Origin: Planctomycetaceae bacterium
GTDB taxonomy: Bacteria > Planctomycetota > Planctomycetia > Pirellulales > PALSA-1355
Direction: 5' to 3'
NCBI GenBank assembly: GCA_003153375.1
Contig: PLYM01000212.1
Span: 55,935 to 119,934, forward strand
Length of the DNA: 64,000 bases
Shown: positions 25,503 through 35,571 of the stretch, piece by piece
Numbering within the stretch: position 1 is the first letter of the stretch
Layout of the letters: each line of letters opens with the position of its first letter
Translations under genes and position numbers: made by a program
Notes under the pieces: generated by a model
The model's input: only the letters and a program-made list of their open reading frames with translations
Told to the model about the DNA's origin: nothing
Databases searched by the model: none

Positions 25503-27977
25503 TCAATCCAGTTTGCGCGCGCGGAGCAACAGGCTGTTGGTCACGACCGACACGCTGCTGAGCGCCATCGCGCCGGCGGCGGCAATCGCGGGCAGACGAA
25601 TTCCGAGCCACGGCATCAGCACGCCGGCGGCCAGAGGAATCAACAGCACGTTGTAGAGGAACGCCCAGCCAAGGTTTTGCTTGATCGTGCGCAGCGTCGC
25701 GCGGGCCAACAAGATCGTGCGGCCCACGGCCCGCAGATCGCCGCCCGTGATCACGATGTCGGCCGCTTCGATCGCGATGTCCGAACCCGATCCGATGGCA
25801 ATGCCGAGATTGGCCGCGGCCAGGGCCGGCGCGTCGTTAATGCCGTCGCCAACCATGGCCACGACGTGCCCCTTGTCGCGGAGGTGCATGACGACTGCCT
25901 GCTTTTGATCGGGCAGCACCTGCGGCAGGACGCTTTTGATCCCTACCTCGCGGGCCACGCGCTCGACGATCGCGCGGTGATCGCCCGACAGCAACAACAC
26001 GTCGAGCCCCAACGACCGCAACTGCTCGACGGCTTCGCGGCTATGAGGCGCGACCACGTCGGCGACCGCGATCAGGCCCAAATACCGCTTGTCGGCGGCC
26101 ACGAGCAGGGGCTTTTGCCCCTCACGCCGCAGGGTCTCGAGCTCCCCCTGGTGGGCCGCCCAGGCAATGCCCCGGGCCGCGAGCAGGTCTTCATTGCCGA
26201 CCAGCACCTCGCCGCTCGTGCCGCGAGCGCAGACGCCCTGGCCGGGGACGATCTCCAGATTTTCGGCCGCTGGCAGGCGCAGGTTTCGCTCTTGCGCCGC
26301 GGCCACGACGGGTGCGGCCAAGGGGTGGCGGCTCAGCTGCTCGACGGCTGCGGCGGTGGCCAGCAATTGGTCGGCCGTCGTGCCAGCGCTCGGCATGATC
26401 CGGGTGACCACGGGCCGGCCGCGCGTGACGGTGCCGGTCTTGTCGAGCACGACCATCGTCACCTGGCCGGCAATCTCGAGCGCGTGCGCCTCCTTGATCA
26501 AGATGCCGAGTTCCGCGCCGCGGCCACCGGCCACGAGGATCGCGGTCGGCGTCGCCAATCCCAACGCGCACGGGCAAGCCACGACCAGCACCGCCACCGT
26601 CGCCGAGATGCCTTCTTGCCAGTTGCCGGCTGCCAGGCCCCAGGCCGCGAGCGTGCAGGCGGCGATGACCAGGACGGCCGGCACGAACCACGACACAACA
26701 CGGTCGGCAAGTCGCTGGATCTCGGTCTTCGATTCTTGCGCCTGGCGCACCAGCTCGACGACCTGGGCAAGCGCCGAATCGCCGGCGGCCTTCGTGACGC
26801 GCGCGGTCAGCGAGCCGCTGCCGTTGATCGTGCCGGCCAGGATCGGGTTGCCCGATTTCTTGTCGACTGGCATCGATTCGCCGGTCAGCCACGATTCGTC
26901 GAGACTCGAGTTGCCGCTCACTACGACGCCGTCGAGCGGCACTTTGTCGCCGGGGCGAACGATAATTGTTTCGCCAACACGAACCTCGTCCGGCGGGACG
27001 GCGACCAACTGGCCGTTGCGTTGTACGTTGGCGACTGCCGGCGTCAGATCCAACAGCTTGCGAATCGCGCTAGAAGCGCGCCCCTTGGCTCGCTCTTCCA
27101 GATATTTTCCGAGCGTGATGAATGTCAGGATGATGCCCGCATCCATCAAGAACATCGCCTGGGCGTCGTGAACGTGTCCCGAAGAATTCAACAGGCTGTA
27201 GACGCCGGAGCCGTAGGCCGCCAACGTGCCGATCGTCACCAGCGTGTCCATGTTGGTCGACAGGTGCAGCAACCGGCGCAGCGCACCCACGTAGAATGGC
27301 CAGCCGACAAAAATCTGCAGCAGCGTGGCCGCGGCGAGTTGCACCCAGGGAGCGGGCGGCCACTCGGCCGCGGCGAAATCGAGCGCGACGACCGGCATGA
27401 GCAGCGCCAGGCCCAACAGCAGCTGCCGCCGCCATTTGGCCAACTCGCGAGCGCCGCGCTCGGCCAACTCCTCCCCTGCCCTGCCCCGCGCTTCGCTCAG
27501 GCTGGCGCCGTATCCGGCCCCCTCGACGGCTTTGATCAGCGCGGGAATTCCCACCCGCGTGGAGTCGAAATCGACCGCCGCCTGGTTGGTGGCCAGGTTG
27601 GCCCGGGCGCTATGAACACCGGGGACGGCTTTCAACGCGGTTTCGACCCGATTGACGCAACTGGCGCAGGTCATGCCCTCGACGTTGAGCACCGTGGGAC
27701 CGTCGGGTTTGACGCGCGGAGTGGCCGCGCCGGCTTGCGCGCCGGGCAGCTTGGGCGGCTGAGCGGCCGACCTTCCCACGCGATAGCCGGCCTGCACCAC
27801 GGCGGCGGTCAGGGCTTCGCGACTCGGCAGATCGCCATTCGACTCAATTACGGCCTTGCGGTCGCTCAAGCTGACCTGCGCCGAGCGCACCCCGGGCACC
27901 TTGGCCAGCGCGTCAGTCACCGTGCGAACACAATGGTCGCAAGTCATCCCCTCGATCGGTAGTTCCATGCGTCCCAT
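25503..27977 (-). CDS. copA: Copper-exporting P1B-type ATPase
   Basis: CopA pumps Cu+ out of the cytoplasm. Two heavy-metal-associated domains begin the protein (GMTCDHC and GMTCASC). After these come eight membrane helices with the CPC metal site (468-470), the actuator loop (LTGESMP), the phosphorylated Asp512 in DKTGT, the HP motif (SRHPLA) and the hinge GDGINDAPAL. The membrane Met/Ser/Asn signature near the C-terminus supports Cu+. ATG 27977 gives 824 residues. No copper regulator or chaperone gene is adjacent. Confidence 0.96.
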   Translation of the reverse strand: MGRMELPIEGMTCDHCVRTVTDALAKVPGVRSAQVSLSDRKAVIESNGDLPSREALTAAVVQAGYRVGRSAAQPPKLPGAQAGAATPRVKPDGPTVLNVEGMTCASCVNRVETALKAVPGVHSARANLATNQAAVDFDSTRVGIPALIKAVEGAGYGASLSEARGRAGEELAERGARELAKWRRQLLLGLALLMPVVALDFAAAEWPPAPWVQLAAATLLQIFVGWPFYVGALRRLLHLSTNMDTLVTIGTLAAYGSGVYSLLNSSGHVHDAQAMFLMDAGIILTFITLGKYLEERAKGRASSAIRKLLDLTPAVANVQRNGQLVAVPPDEVRVGETIIVRPGDKVPLDGVVVSGNSSLDESWLTGESMPVDKKSGNPILAGTINGSGSLTARVTKAAGDSALAQVVELVRQAQESKTEIQRLADRVVSWFVPAVLVIAACTLAAWGLAAGNWQEGISATVAVLVVACPCALGLATPTAILVAGGRGAELGILIKEAHALEIAGQVTMVVLDKTGTVTRGRPVVTRIMPSAGTTADQLLATAAAVEQLSRHPLAAPVVAAAQERNLRLPAAENLEIVPGQGVCARGTSGEVLVGNEDLLAARGIAWAAHQGELETLRREGQKPLLVAADKRYLGLIAVADVVAPHSREAVEQLRSLGLDVLLLSGDHRAIVERVAREVGIKSVLPQVLPDQKQAVVMHLRDKGHVVAMVGDGINDAPALAAANLGIAIGSGSDIAIEAADIVITGGDLRAVGRTILLARATLRTIKQNLGWAFLYNVLLIPLAAGVLMPWLGIRLPAIAAAGAMALSSVSVVTNSLLLRARKLD

Positions 27978-28139
27978 GATGGACAAGTATATCAATCGCC
28001 GGCAAGGCTGCGCCGGAGATAGCGGGCGTGGATGGCGCAAAGTCAGCCAGCCGGGCCCTTGCGCCCGGGAAATCGATGATTGGCCGCGGCGAGTCCGGAT
28101 GGCACAATGGTGGACTTCCGGAACCCTGCGAGGACTTTC

Positions 28140-29390
28140 ATGATCGCGGAAGTGATTTCGATCGGCGATGAACTGACGAGCGGCCAGCGTTTGGACACCA
28201 ATAGCCAATGGCTCAGCGAACGGCTGGGCGAGTTGGGCGTGCGCGTGCTGTACCACACCACGGTGGCCGACGACCTGGCGGCGAACGTGGCCGTGTTTCG
28301 CGCCGCGGTCGATCGGGCCGACGTAGTCGTGGCCAGCGGCGGGCTAGGCCCCACGGCCGACGATCTGACGCGCGACGTGCTGGCCGAAGTGGCCGGACGC
28401 GAGCTGGTGCTCGACGAGTCGTCGTTGGAACACATTCGACAACTATTCGCCCGCCATAAGCGCGACATGCCCGAGCGGAATCGTGCCCAGGCTTACTTTC
28501 CCGCCGGCAGCCGCATCATCCCCAATCCCAACGGCACCGCGCCGGGTATCTGGATGGACGTTGCGCGGGCCAGCGGCGGGGCTTGTCATGTTTTTGCGTT
28601 GCCCGGCGTGCCGGCCGAGTTGTTCGAGATGTTTCGCCAGAGCGTGGCGCCGGCAGTCAGGACATTGAGCCCCGAGGTCCGCGTCATTCAGCATCGCCGC
28701 ATCAAATGTTTTGGGGCGGGCGAAAGCCACGTCGAGCAAATGCTGCCCGACTTGATACGCCGTGGCCGTGAGCCGTCGGTTGGCATCACGGTCCACGCGG
28801 CCACGATCACGCTACGAATCACGGCCGCGGGCGCGACGAGCGCCGAATGCGCCGTCGCGATGGAGCCGACCGCGGCGACCATTCGCCAGTGCCTAGGGTC
28901 GTTGGTCTATGGCGAAGAGGACGACGAGCTGGAGGACGCCGTCGTCCGCTTGCTTGCCCAAAGCGGGCGAACGTTGGCCACGGTCGAAATGGCCACGGCC
29001 GGCACCTTGGCCCAGTGGCTGAGCCGCGCAGCTAGCGGCGAGCACCATTATCTGGGCGGGCAGGTAATTCACAGTCCCGCGACCCTGGTGCAACTGCTCG
29101 GCCCGGCGATGGACCTGGTGAGCCAATTCGGCCCGGCGTCGAAGGAAGTCGTGGCGGCCATGGCCGCAAGTTACCGGCGGCAGACCGATGCGGATTTCGT
29201 CTTGGCTGTCGGACCGTTTCCGATCGAGGCGGCCCACGATCCGCAACAGCCCTTTCACTTTGCCCTGGCCACGGCCGAGGGGGTGACGGTCAAGGCGTCG
29301 TCGCAGTTGGGGCACAACTCGATTTGGGTGCCCCGCGCCGCCAAAGCCGCGCTCAATCTTCTGCGGCTGACGCTGTTGGGCGAGATTTAG
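28140..29390 (+). CDS. cinA: CinA-family protein with degenerate C-terminal domain
   Basis: The N-terminal half is a normal molybdopterin-binding/COG1058 domain (EVISIGDELTSGQRLDTNSQWL, VVASGGLGPTADDLT), which in CinA hydrolyses ADP-ribose and related nucleotides. The C-terminal half matches the PncC (NMN deamidase) domain in length and pattern, but the catalytic ESCTGG reads EMATAG (about residues 283-288), and the GxAGP segment reads VGPFPIE. Deamidase activity is therefore unlikely. ATG 28140 has AGGA 7 nt upstream; the frame extends to 28080 without support. It diverges from copA. 416 residues is normal for CinA. Confidence 0.9.
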   Translation: MIAEVISIGDELTSGQRLDTNSQWLSERLGELGVRVLYHTTVADDLAANVAVFRAAVDRADVVVASGGLGPTADDLTRDVLAEVAGRELVLDESSLEHIRQLFARHKRDMPERNRAQAYFPAGSRIIPNPNGTAPGIWMDVARASGGACHVFALPGVPAELFEMFRQSVAPAVRTLSPEVRVIQHRRIKCFGAGESHVEQMLPDLIRRGREPSVGITVHAATITLRITAAGATSAECAVAMEPTAATIRQCLGSLVYGEEDDELEDAVVRLLAQSGRTLATVEMATAGTLAQWLSRAASGEHHYLGGQVIHSPATLVQLLGPAMDLVSQFGPASKEVVAAMAASYRRQTDADFVLAVGPFPIEAAHDPQQPFHFALATAEGVTVKASSQLGHNSIWVPRAAKAALNLLRLTLLGEI

Positions 29391-29479
29391 CCCCGTCACT
29401 TCATTGCGCGGCAATCGTCGCCAGGGTGATGGGGGCGTCGCCAGGGTGACGTGGGATTCTTGTCGACGGTCGGCCGCGA

Positions 29480-32400
29480 TCAGCCGCCAGCCGTTTTGGC
29501 GGCGATGGGCTTATTGTCGGGCGGCTTGGGAGCCGCGAACGATTTGAGCAATTGGCCGTTGTCGATCAACCACACCAGCAGCACACTGTCCTGGCCGCCC
29601 GCGATGCCGAGCCGGCCATCGGCGCTGACGGCGGTTGAATACATGAAATCATTGCTGCCTGGGTAGGTGCGCTCGGCGGCCCCATTGTCCGTGTTCACCA
29701 GCCGCACACTCTTGTCGCCCGAACTGGTGAAGAGTTTGGGGGTGGCGCCGACAAAATTGATCGAGGTCACTTCCTTGCCGACGGCCGCCGTGGTGCGGCG
29801 CTGATCGCCGGTGAGGAAGTCCCAAATCTTGATTACGTTATCGGCACCGCAACTGGCCAGCACCTTGCCGTCGGATTTCCACGAGACATCGAGCACGTGG
29901 TGCGTGTGTCCCTCGAACGACTTGTGCAGCTTGCCGGTCGCGACCTGAAAGACTTTGACGAACCGGTCGGCGGCCGACGAAGCCAGGAATTCAGCGTCGG
30001 GCGAGAACTCCAGTCCGAAAACCGTGTCGCTATGGGCGTCGGTGACCGCGCGTACCAGCGCGCCATCGGCCGTGTTCCAGATTTTCAATTCGCCGCTGCG
30101 CGATGGCTCGCCGCCGCCCGTGGCGAGGAGTTTGCCATCGGGGCTGAATGCCAACGCGAGCACGCGGTCGACAAACGTGGCCGAATCATCCACATTGCCG
30201 ATTGTCCGTTCGAGCTTCCATTCGGGTGTGGGGTTCCAGAGGATCACGGCGTTGTCGCCGCCGGAACTCAGCAGCGAGCCGTCGGGCAGGAACACCGCAG
30301 CCAGCGCGGGGCCCTTGTGGCCGTCGAACGTTTCGACCGCGGTGCCGTTGTCGCTGGTCCAGGTGCGCACCAGGTTGTTGTCGCCGGCGCTGGCCAATTG
30401 CGTGTTGTCGGCCGAATAGGCCAACGCGCGAACCGGCTTTTCGGCCGCAGCGGCGGCTTGCTTCGCGGTTTCGGACTCGGCGGTGGTCTTGGCCAGCGCG
30501 GCTTCCGAATCTTTGAGAAGCTGCTCGGCCACGGGCACGTCGGTCACGGCCTTCTTGATCGCGACCACGGCGGCCGTGGCCGCTTGTTCGGCAGCCATGT
30601 TGGCCGCGTCGGCCGCGGTCGACTCTTGCATGGCCTTGGTCAGCGCGGTGGCCGCATCCTGCACCTTCTTTTCCAACTCCTTGACCTTCTTGTCGGTTTC
30701 ATCGGCGGCTGCTTTGGCCGCTACGCTGGCCTTGGCCAACTCAGCGTTGTTGGCATCCTTGTCGGCCGCCGCTTTGGCCTGGGTTGCTTTTTCGGTGGCG
30801 GCTTTCGCGCCCTCTATCGCGGCGGCCAGTTCCTTGTCGGCGGCGGCCTTGGCGTCGGTCGGCGCTTTGACGGCGGCAGCCTTTTCGGTCTTCGCCTTCG
30901 CTGCTGCTTCCTTGGCCGTCGTGGTTGCCGTCACGGCGGCGGCGTTGGCGATGATCTTCGCCTCGGCGTCGGCCACCGCCTTCTTATCGTCGGCCACCTT
31001 GGCCGTGATCGAGGCCAGGGCGCGTTCCTGGTTGGCCTGACGGAACTGAGCGCGGAAATCACCCTTCATGGCCGCGATCGGCTGCTTGTCCGGCGCGACC
31101 CAGGGCTGGCCGTCGGCGGCATTCCAGAGTTTGATCAGATTGTCGGTGCCGGCCGAGGCCAATTGCAGGCCGTCGCCGCGCGCGGCCAACGCCGTCACCG
31201 GCGCGGCGTGCTTGATCTCGCGGATCTGTTGATTGTTGGTCAGGTTCCATTGCCGAATCGTGCCATCGGCACTGGCCGAAATGAGTTGCGTTTTGTCCGT
31301 CGGCGAAGCGGCCAGCGCGGTCACGGCCTGTGCATGACCGGCGAGCTGGGCCCCCGCGGTGATCGTGCCGGCCGCGTCGGCCGGAATTGCAAACAGCCGA
31401 ATCATGTTGTCCGCCCCTCCAACCGCCACTTGAGCGCCGTCGGCGATCACTGCCAGCGCGTTGACCGGCGCGGGCGTTTCCATCTGCTGCGCGGCGGCGC
31501 CATCGGCGACGTTCCACAGACGCACGGTCTTGTCCAACGAGCCGGAGATCAGCCTTGCTCCACCCGGCAGAAATCGCAGGCCGGTGACAGCGGCCGTGTG
31601 ACCGCTGAGGGTTTTCGGATCTTTGCCGACGGCCAGGTCCCAGAGCTTGATCGCTCCGCTGGCTTCGCCGGTCGCGGCCCATTTGCCATCGGGGCTGACG
31701 GCGATGGCTTGTCCCGGCGCGGCGCCGCCGGCCAGGTCGAGTCGATGCACGTTGCCGGGGCGACTCCAGAGCTTGACTTCGCGAAACGAGCCCGAGGCCA
31801 GAGTTTTGCCGTCGGGGCTGAACGCCAAGGACTGCACCAGGTCGAGATGCGCGACCCCCTGGGTTTCATAGAGGCCGGACTTTACAAGCGCCGGATCGGT
31901 GAGCCGTGTCACGAGTTGGCCGGAGGCGACGTGGTAGACAAAGATCTGGTTCGCTCGGCCACAGGCCGCATACTGACCATCGGGCGTGAGGGCAACCGCA
32001 TAGATCGGGTTCATGCCGGTGGGCAGGGCTTGCCATTTGATCGGCGGGCGCTGCGCGGCAATTTCGCCGGTCGCGCCTTGATCGATCCAAAGCTTGATCA
32101 GGCCCAACTGGTCGCTGGTCAGGTCGACGGCGCCGACTTTGTTGTCGGCCGGCGGCATGGCGGGTTCGTCAAGGTGCGCGGCCACTTTGATCAGCAGGCT
32201 GTCGCCGCTTTTTTTGGCCACGACCGCCGGGCCCGAGTCGCCGCCCTTGAGGATCGTCTGCGGGGTTTCCAGCACGAGCGAATTCTCGGCCTTCTTCGTG
32301 TTGTGGCAGGCGACACAGTTCTTGGTCAGCAGCGGCAGGATCTCTTTTTCGAAGTTCACCGGCGCGTCGCGTTTGACGTCGGCAATGGCGATCGGCTTCA

Positions 32401-32509
32401 GGGCGTCAGCAGCCGTGGCCGTGGTTGCCATCAGCGCCACGAGTGCCAATAGCGCGGAGGCCGAAATGAGCGGTCGCGCGCACGCCATCAGATTGCGAAA
32501 TGCGTTCAC
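29480..32509 (-). CDS. Exported WD40 protein with planctomycete cytochrome c domain and coiled-coil insert
   Basis: After a signal peptide (about residues 1-33) comes a planctomycete cytochrome c-like domain (PSCyt1 type; heme site CVACH in ILPLLTKNCVACHNTKKAENS), WD40 repeats to about residue 480, an Ala/Lys/Glu-rich coiled coil (about 480-690), and a second block of WD40 repeats to the end. The repeats carry typical LAFSPDGK, LASG and VRLWN blades. The start is GTG 32509. The protein should be periplasmic or in the surface layers, with covalent heme. It follows the DUF1549/DUF1553 gene on the same strand by 276 nt, the usual neighbour. Function is unknown; a redox or carbohydrate-related complex is a common suggestion. 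Confidence 0.88.
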   Translation of the reverse strand: MNAFRNLMACARPLISASALLALVALMATTATAADALKPIAIADVKRDAPVNFEKEILPLLTKNCVACHNTKKAENSLVLETPQTILKGGDSGPAVVAKKSGDSLLIKVAAHLDEPAMPPADNKVGAVDLTSDQLGLIKLWIDQGATGEIAAQRPPIKWQALPTGMNPIYAVALTPDGQYAACGRANQIFVYHVASGQLVTRLTDPALVKSGLYETQGVAHLDLVQSLAFSPDGKTLASGSFREVKLWSRPGNVHRLDLAGGAAPGQAIAVSPDGKWAATGEASGAIKLWDLAVGKDPKTLSGHTAAVTGLRFLPGGARLISGSLDKTVRLWNVADGAAAQQMETPAPVNALAVIADGAQVAVGGADNMIRLFAIPADAAGTITAGAQLAGHAQAVTALAASPTDKTQLISASADGTIRQWNLTNNQQIREIKHAAPVTALAARGDGLQLASAGTDNLIKLWNAADGQPWVAPDKQPIAAMKGDFRAQFRQANQERALASITAKVADDKKAVADAEAKIIANAAAVTATTTAKEAAAKAKTEKAAAVKAPTDAKAAADKELAAAIEGAKAATEKATQAKAAADKDANNAELAKASVAAKAAADETDKKVKELEKKVQDAATALTKAMQESTAADAANMAAEQAATAAVVAIKKAVTDVPVAEQLLKDSEAALAKTTAESETAKQAAAAAEKPVRALAYSADNTQLASAGDNNLVRTWTSDNGTAVETFDGHKGPALAAVFLPDGSLLSSGGDNAVILWNPTPEWKLERTIGNVDDSATFVDRVLALAFSPDGKLLATGGGEPSRSGELKIWNTADGALVRAVTDAHSDTVFGLEFSPDAEFLASSAADRFVKVFQVATGKLHKSFEGHTHHVLDVSWKSDGKVLASCGADNVIKIWDFLTGDQRRTTAAVGKEVTSINFVGATPKLFTSSGDKSVRLVNTDNGAAERTYPGSNDFMYSTAVSADGRLGIAGGQDSVLLVWLIDNGQLLKSFAAPKPPDNKPIAAKTAGG

Positions 32510-32785
32510 GGTGGGTCACCTGGTGGGAGGGATCGTGCCTGGGTGGTTGCGTGGCGGGACGCGTCCGCCAACCCGGCCGAGTCACCCAAAAAAGTGACGG
32601 CCGGCAGGTCGCACGCGTACGCAGCTATGATAATCTCGACGAACCGGGGTGGGAACGAAAAAGCGGGACTCGCGGTAAGGTTGCCGGCCATTCAACGCTG
32701 TGCTCGACAGTGGGCTGACCTGGCGCCGCCGTCGACTCACGGCGCGATTAGCCCACTGGGATCGCGCAAAAAAACCAAAATCCGT

Positions 32786-35293
32786 TTAGTGGTTGAAGAG
32801 GAATTCCTTGGTGTTGATCAAGGCCCACAGGATGTCTTCGAAGGCCAGCTTTTCATCCTTGGCTTTCGACAAATGCTCGATAGCCACGGCCGTTTCGTCG
32901 GCCTGCGGTTCGCGCGAGTAAACCCGCAGATAGATCTCGCGGATCTTGTCTTCGCGCGAACGAGCCTTGTCGCCGGCCAACAGGGCGGCCCGACCGGTGC
33001 CGGCCGACAACTTGCCCTGCACTTCCGACGAGTTGAGCAGGTGCAGGCTTTGGGCCAGGTTGGCCTCCGACGAGCGCTCGCACTCGCAGGCACTGGTCGA
33101 TTCGGGGCGCCCGAAGACGGTCAGGAAGTAGGAATTGAACCCGCTGTCGGGCAGTTGCACGGCGCGGACGGTTTGCGGCACGCCGCCAAAGCCGGTCTTC
33201 GACTCAGTCACCTGGTCGATCGCGTCGAGCAAGACCTCGGCGGGCAGCCGCTTGGGATAGTAGCGAGAGTAATTCTGCTTGTCGTTCGCGTTGTAGTCAT
33301 TGGGCGTCGAGGTCAACTGATAGACCTGCGAGGTGCAGATCGTGCGGACCAGGCCCTTGAGATTGAACCCGCTGTCGACGAAGTTCTTGGCCAGCGCGTC
33401 GAGCAGCTCCTGGTTCGTGGCCGGATTCGTGACGCGCATGTCGTCTTCCGGATCGACAAGGCCGCGACTGAAGAAGTGCTTCCAATAGCGATTGACCAAG
33501 GCCGGCGCGAAGAACTTGTTGTCGCGCGCGGTCATCCAGTCGACCAGCGACTGCCGCGGGTCATCCTCGGTCGAGATCGGCGCCGGTGCCGCGCCCAAGC
33601 CGGTGGGAGCCACCGCCTTTTGGGTCTTGGGATTCGTGGCCGTGGGGGTGCCACGGTTATAAACCACGCGTTCCTCGCCGATCTGGGCGCCCGGCTTGCG
33701 TTGCATCCGCGAGAAGAAGGCCGCGAAGCCGTAGTAGTCCTGCTGGCTCCACTTTTCGAAGGGGTGGTGGTGGCAGCGAGCACACTGAATTCGCAGACCC
33801 AGGAAAAGCTGCGCGGTGTCCTCCACCTGCTCGTTGGTCTCCTTGACCTCTCGATACCAGGCCACCGGTGGGTTCTGGCCGATTTCGCCGGTCGCGGTTA
33901 GCAACTGCCGGGCGATTTGGTCATAGGGGACGTTGGCGTGCAGGGTATCGCGAATCCAATCGTGAAAGATGCGCGTGCCGCGGGCATAGGTCTCGTTGCG
34001 ACGCTTGTTGCGCAAGATGGCGTTCCACTTGCTGGCGAAGTAATCGGCATAGTCGGTGCTGGCCAACAGAGTGTCGACCCATTGATCGCGCTTGGCGGGA
34101 TTGGTGTCGGCCAGAAACTTCTGGGTCTCCTCGGGCGTCGGCAGCCGGCCGGCAATGTCGACGCTGGCGCGGCGCAAAAACGTCGCATCATCACACAACG
34201 CCGAGGGGGGCACGCCCAAGGTCTTCAATTTCTTGAACACCAACTCGTCAATAAAGCCCTTGGGTGGCGGAGTGCTCTCGACGGGCGCGCCCAACGGCAC
34301 GCTGGCGCGGAACACGCCGACCTGCCCTTGATAGCGGGCCATCACGGCCACGTCGCCCGTGAGATCGAGCGTCTTGACCAGGCCGCCGATGCTCACTTCG
34401 GCCATTTCCGGATTGTTGGGCTCAAATTTCACGGTGCCGGTGACGTCCTCGGTCGCGCCATTCGTATAGTGGGCGATCACGAGCAACTGCTGCTCCGCGT
34501 TCTGGGCCATGGTTCGCTCGGACGGAATGACCTCGATGCGAGCCACGGTTGGATCGTTGTCGCTGCCATAGGGCATGCCTTGCAGAATCCAACGACGCAT
34601 CAACCGATAAGAATGCGAGTCGACATCCAAACGCGTGCCGCCGCCGTGCGGCACTTCGCCGATCGGCTTGAGCAGCAGCAGGCTTTTGTCGGGCGAGGCC
34701 GGAAAGAGTCGTCGGCCGCGACCTTCTTTCACCAGGTGTTCGAAATCCTCGGTGGGCTCGAAGCCCAATAGCGACAGCTTGAAACCGTTCTGGCCGCTGG
34801 CCTTGCCGTGGCATCCGCCGCTGTTGCACCCGAGCTTGGTAAAGATGGGGACAATTTGATTGGGGAAATTCACCGACGGGTCGTTGCCAAAGTGGATCAC
34901 GGTCACCTTGATCGTGCCGGCCGGGCCGGCGGGCGATTTGGCCGTAATCGTGGCCGTACCGTCGGATCGTGGCATCACGAGGCCCGTTTTATCGACGGTG
35001 ACGATGCCGTCGGGGGCGACTTCATAGGTCGCCGTCGAGCTCAGGTCGCGCACCTGGCCCGTGGCATGTTTGCCGGTAACCACGAGTTGCTGACGAGCGT
35101 CCTGGCCGTCGAGTGTGAAGCCGCCATCGACATTCCGACCGCTGTCGATCTGAACTTCGAGCAGTTGGCCTGGATCGCCCAGGCCGGGGGCTCGGGGCCG
35201 AGCGACGTCGGCCGCTTGGCTGCCGGCGGGCACTAGGCCCAGAAGTGCGACAAGTGTAATGGTGGCAGCAATCAGAGATATCCTGCTCGTCAT
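32786..35293 (-). CDS. DUF1549/DUF1553 cytochrome-like protein with Ig-like domains
   Basis: This is an exported protein of about 835 residues. In order: a signal peptide (MTSRISLIAATITLVALLGL); a bacterial Ig-like domain (about 45-130); a cytochrome-like segment with the CX4CH motif GCNSGGCHG (about 155-165); a second Ig-like domain (about 260-330); DUF1549 (about 350-560, with CARCHHHPFEKWS, a CxxCH heme-like site); and DUF1553 (about 590-835, with FFSRGLVDPEDDMR). The family is much expanded in Planctomycetes; its activity is unknown. The usual DUF1501 partner gene is missing here, but the WD40/cytochrome partner is downstream. ATG 35293 is chosen for the signal peptide. Confidence 0.92.
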   Translation of the reverse strand: MTSRISLIAATITLVALLGLVPAGSQAADVARPRAPGLGDPGQLLEVQIDSGRNVDGGFTLDGQDARQQLVVTGKHATGQVRDLSSTATYEVAPDGIVTVDKTGLVMPRSDGTATITAKSPAGPAGTIKVTVIHFGNDPSVNFPNQIVPIFTKLGCNSGGCHGKASGQNGFKLSLLGFEPTEDFEHLVKEGRGRRLFPASPDKSLLLLKPIGEVPHGGGTRLDVDSHSYRLMRRWILQGMPYGSDNDPTVARIEVIPSERTMAQNAEQQLLVIAHYTNGATEDVTGTVKFEPNNPEMAEVSIGGLVKTLDLTGDVAVMARYQGQVGVFRASVPLGAPVESTPPPKGFIDELVFKKLKTLGVPPSALCDDATFLRRASVDIAGRLPTPEETQKFLADTNPAKRDQWVDTLLASTDYADYFASKWNAILRNKRRNETYARGTRIFHDWIRDTLHANVPYDQIARQLLTATGEIGQNPPVAWYREVKETNEQVEDTAQLFLGLRIQCARCHHHPFEKWSQQDYYGFAAFFSRMQRKPGAQIGEERVVYNRGTPTATNPKTQKAVAPTGLGAAPAPISTEDDPRQSLVDWMTARDNKFFAPALVNRYWKHFFSRGLVDPEDDMRVTNPATNQELLDALAKNFVDSGFNLKGLVRTICTSQVYQLTSTPNDYNANDKQNYSRYYPKRLPAEVLLDAIDQVTESKTGFGGVPQTVRAVQLPDSGFNSYFLTVFGRPESTSACECERSSEANLAQSLHLLNSSEVQGKLSAGTGRAALLAGDKARSREDKIREIYLRVYSREPQADETAVAIEHLSKAKDEKLAFEDILWALINTKEFLFNH

Positions 35294-35571
35294 GATGCTG
35301 TTCTCCCGAGTTTGAGAGCCCTGGCGGGCTCGTGTGGTGGGCACAAGTTCAGGTGGGTCGAGTGCGTAGGTGGGTCCGCCGGCACGCGCCCGTGATTATC
35401 CCAAGCTGGGGAGGCTCTTGCAAGCATATTTCGTAAACGGAAGTTGATGCGTTGGCCCGGACCAGAGGACGGGAACGGCGGTGGGGACGCGACCCGCACA
35501 CCGCGCAAAGAAAAACCAGCCAAGCCTTAAGAGCAATAGAACACCCCCTTTCGTTTCGTTATGCTGGCGTC

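Noticed and set aside
25677..27962. Long open frame (about 760 codons) on the plus strand opposite copA
   Set aside because: It mirrors the codon pattern of copA on the other strand, is rich in Arg/Gln/His and Gly, and has no domain. Long antisense frames are expected in GC-rich genes.
29897..32452. Long open frame (about 850 codons) on the plus strand opposite the WD40 gene
   Set aside because: Composition is dominated by Gly/Arg/Val, caused by the repeated codons of the WD40 and coiled-coil gene; no start signal.
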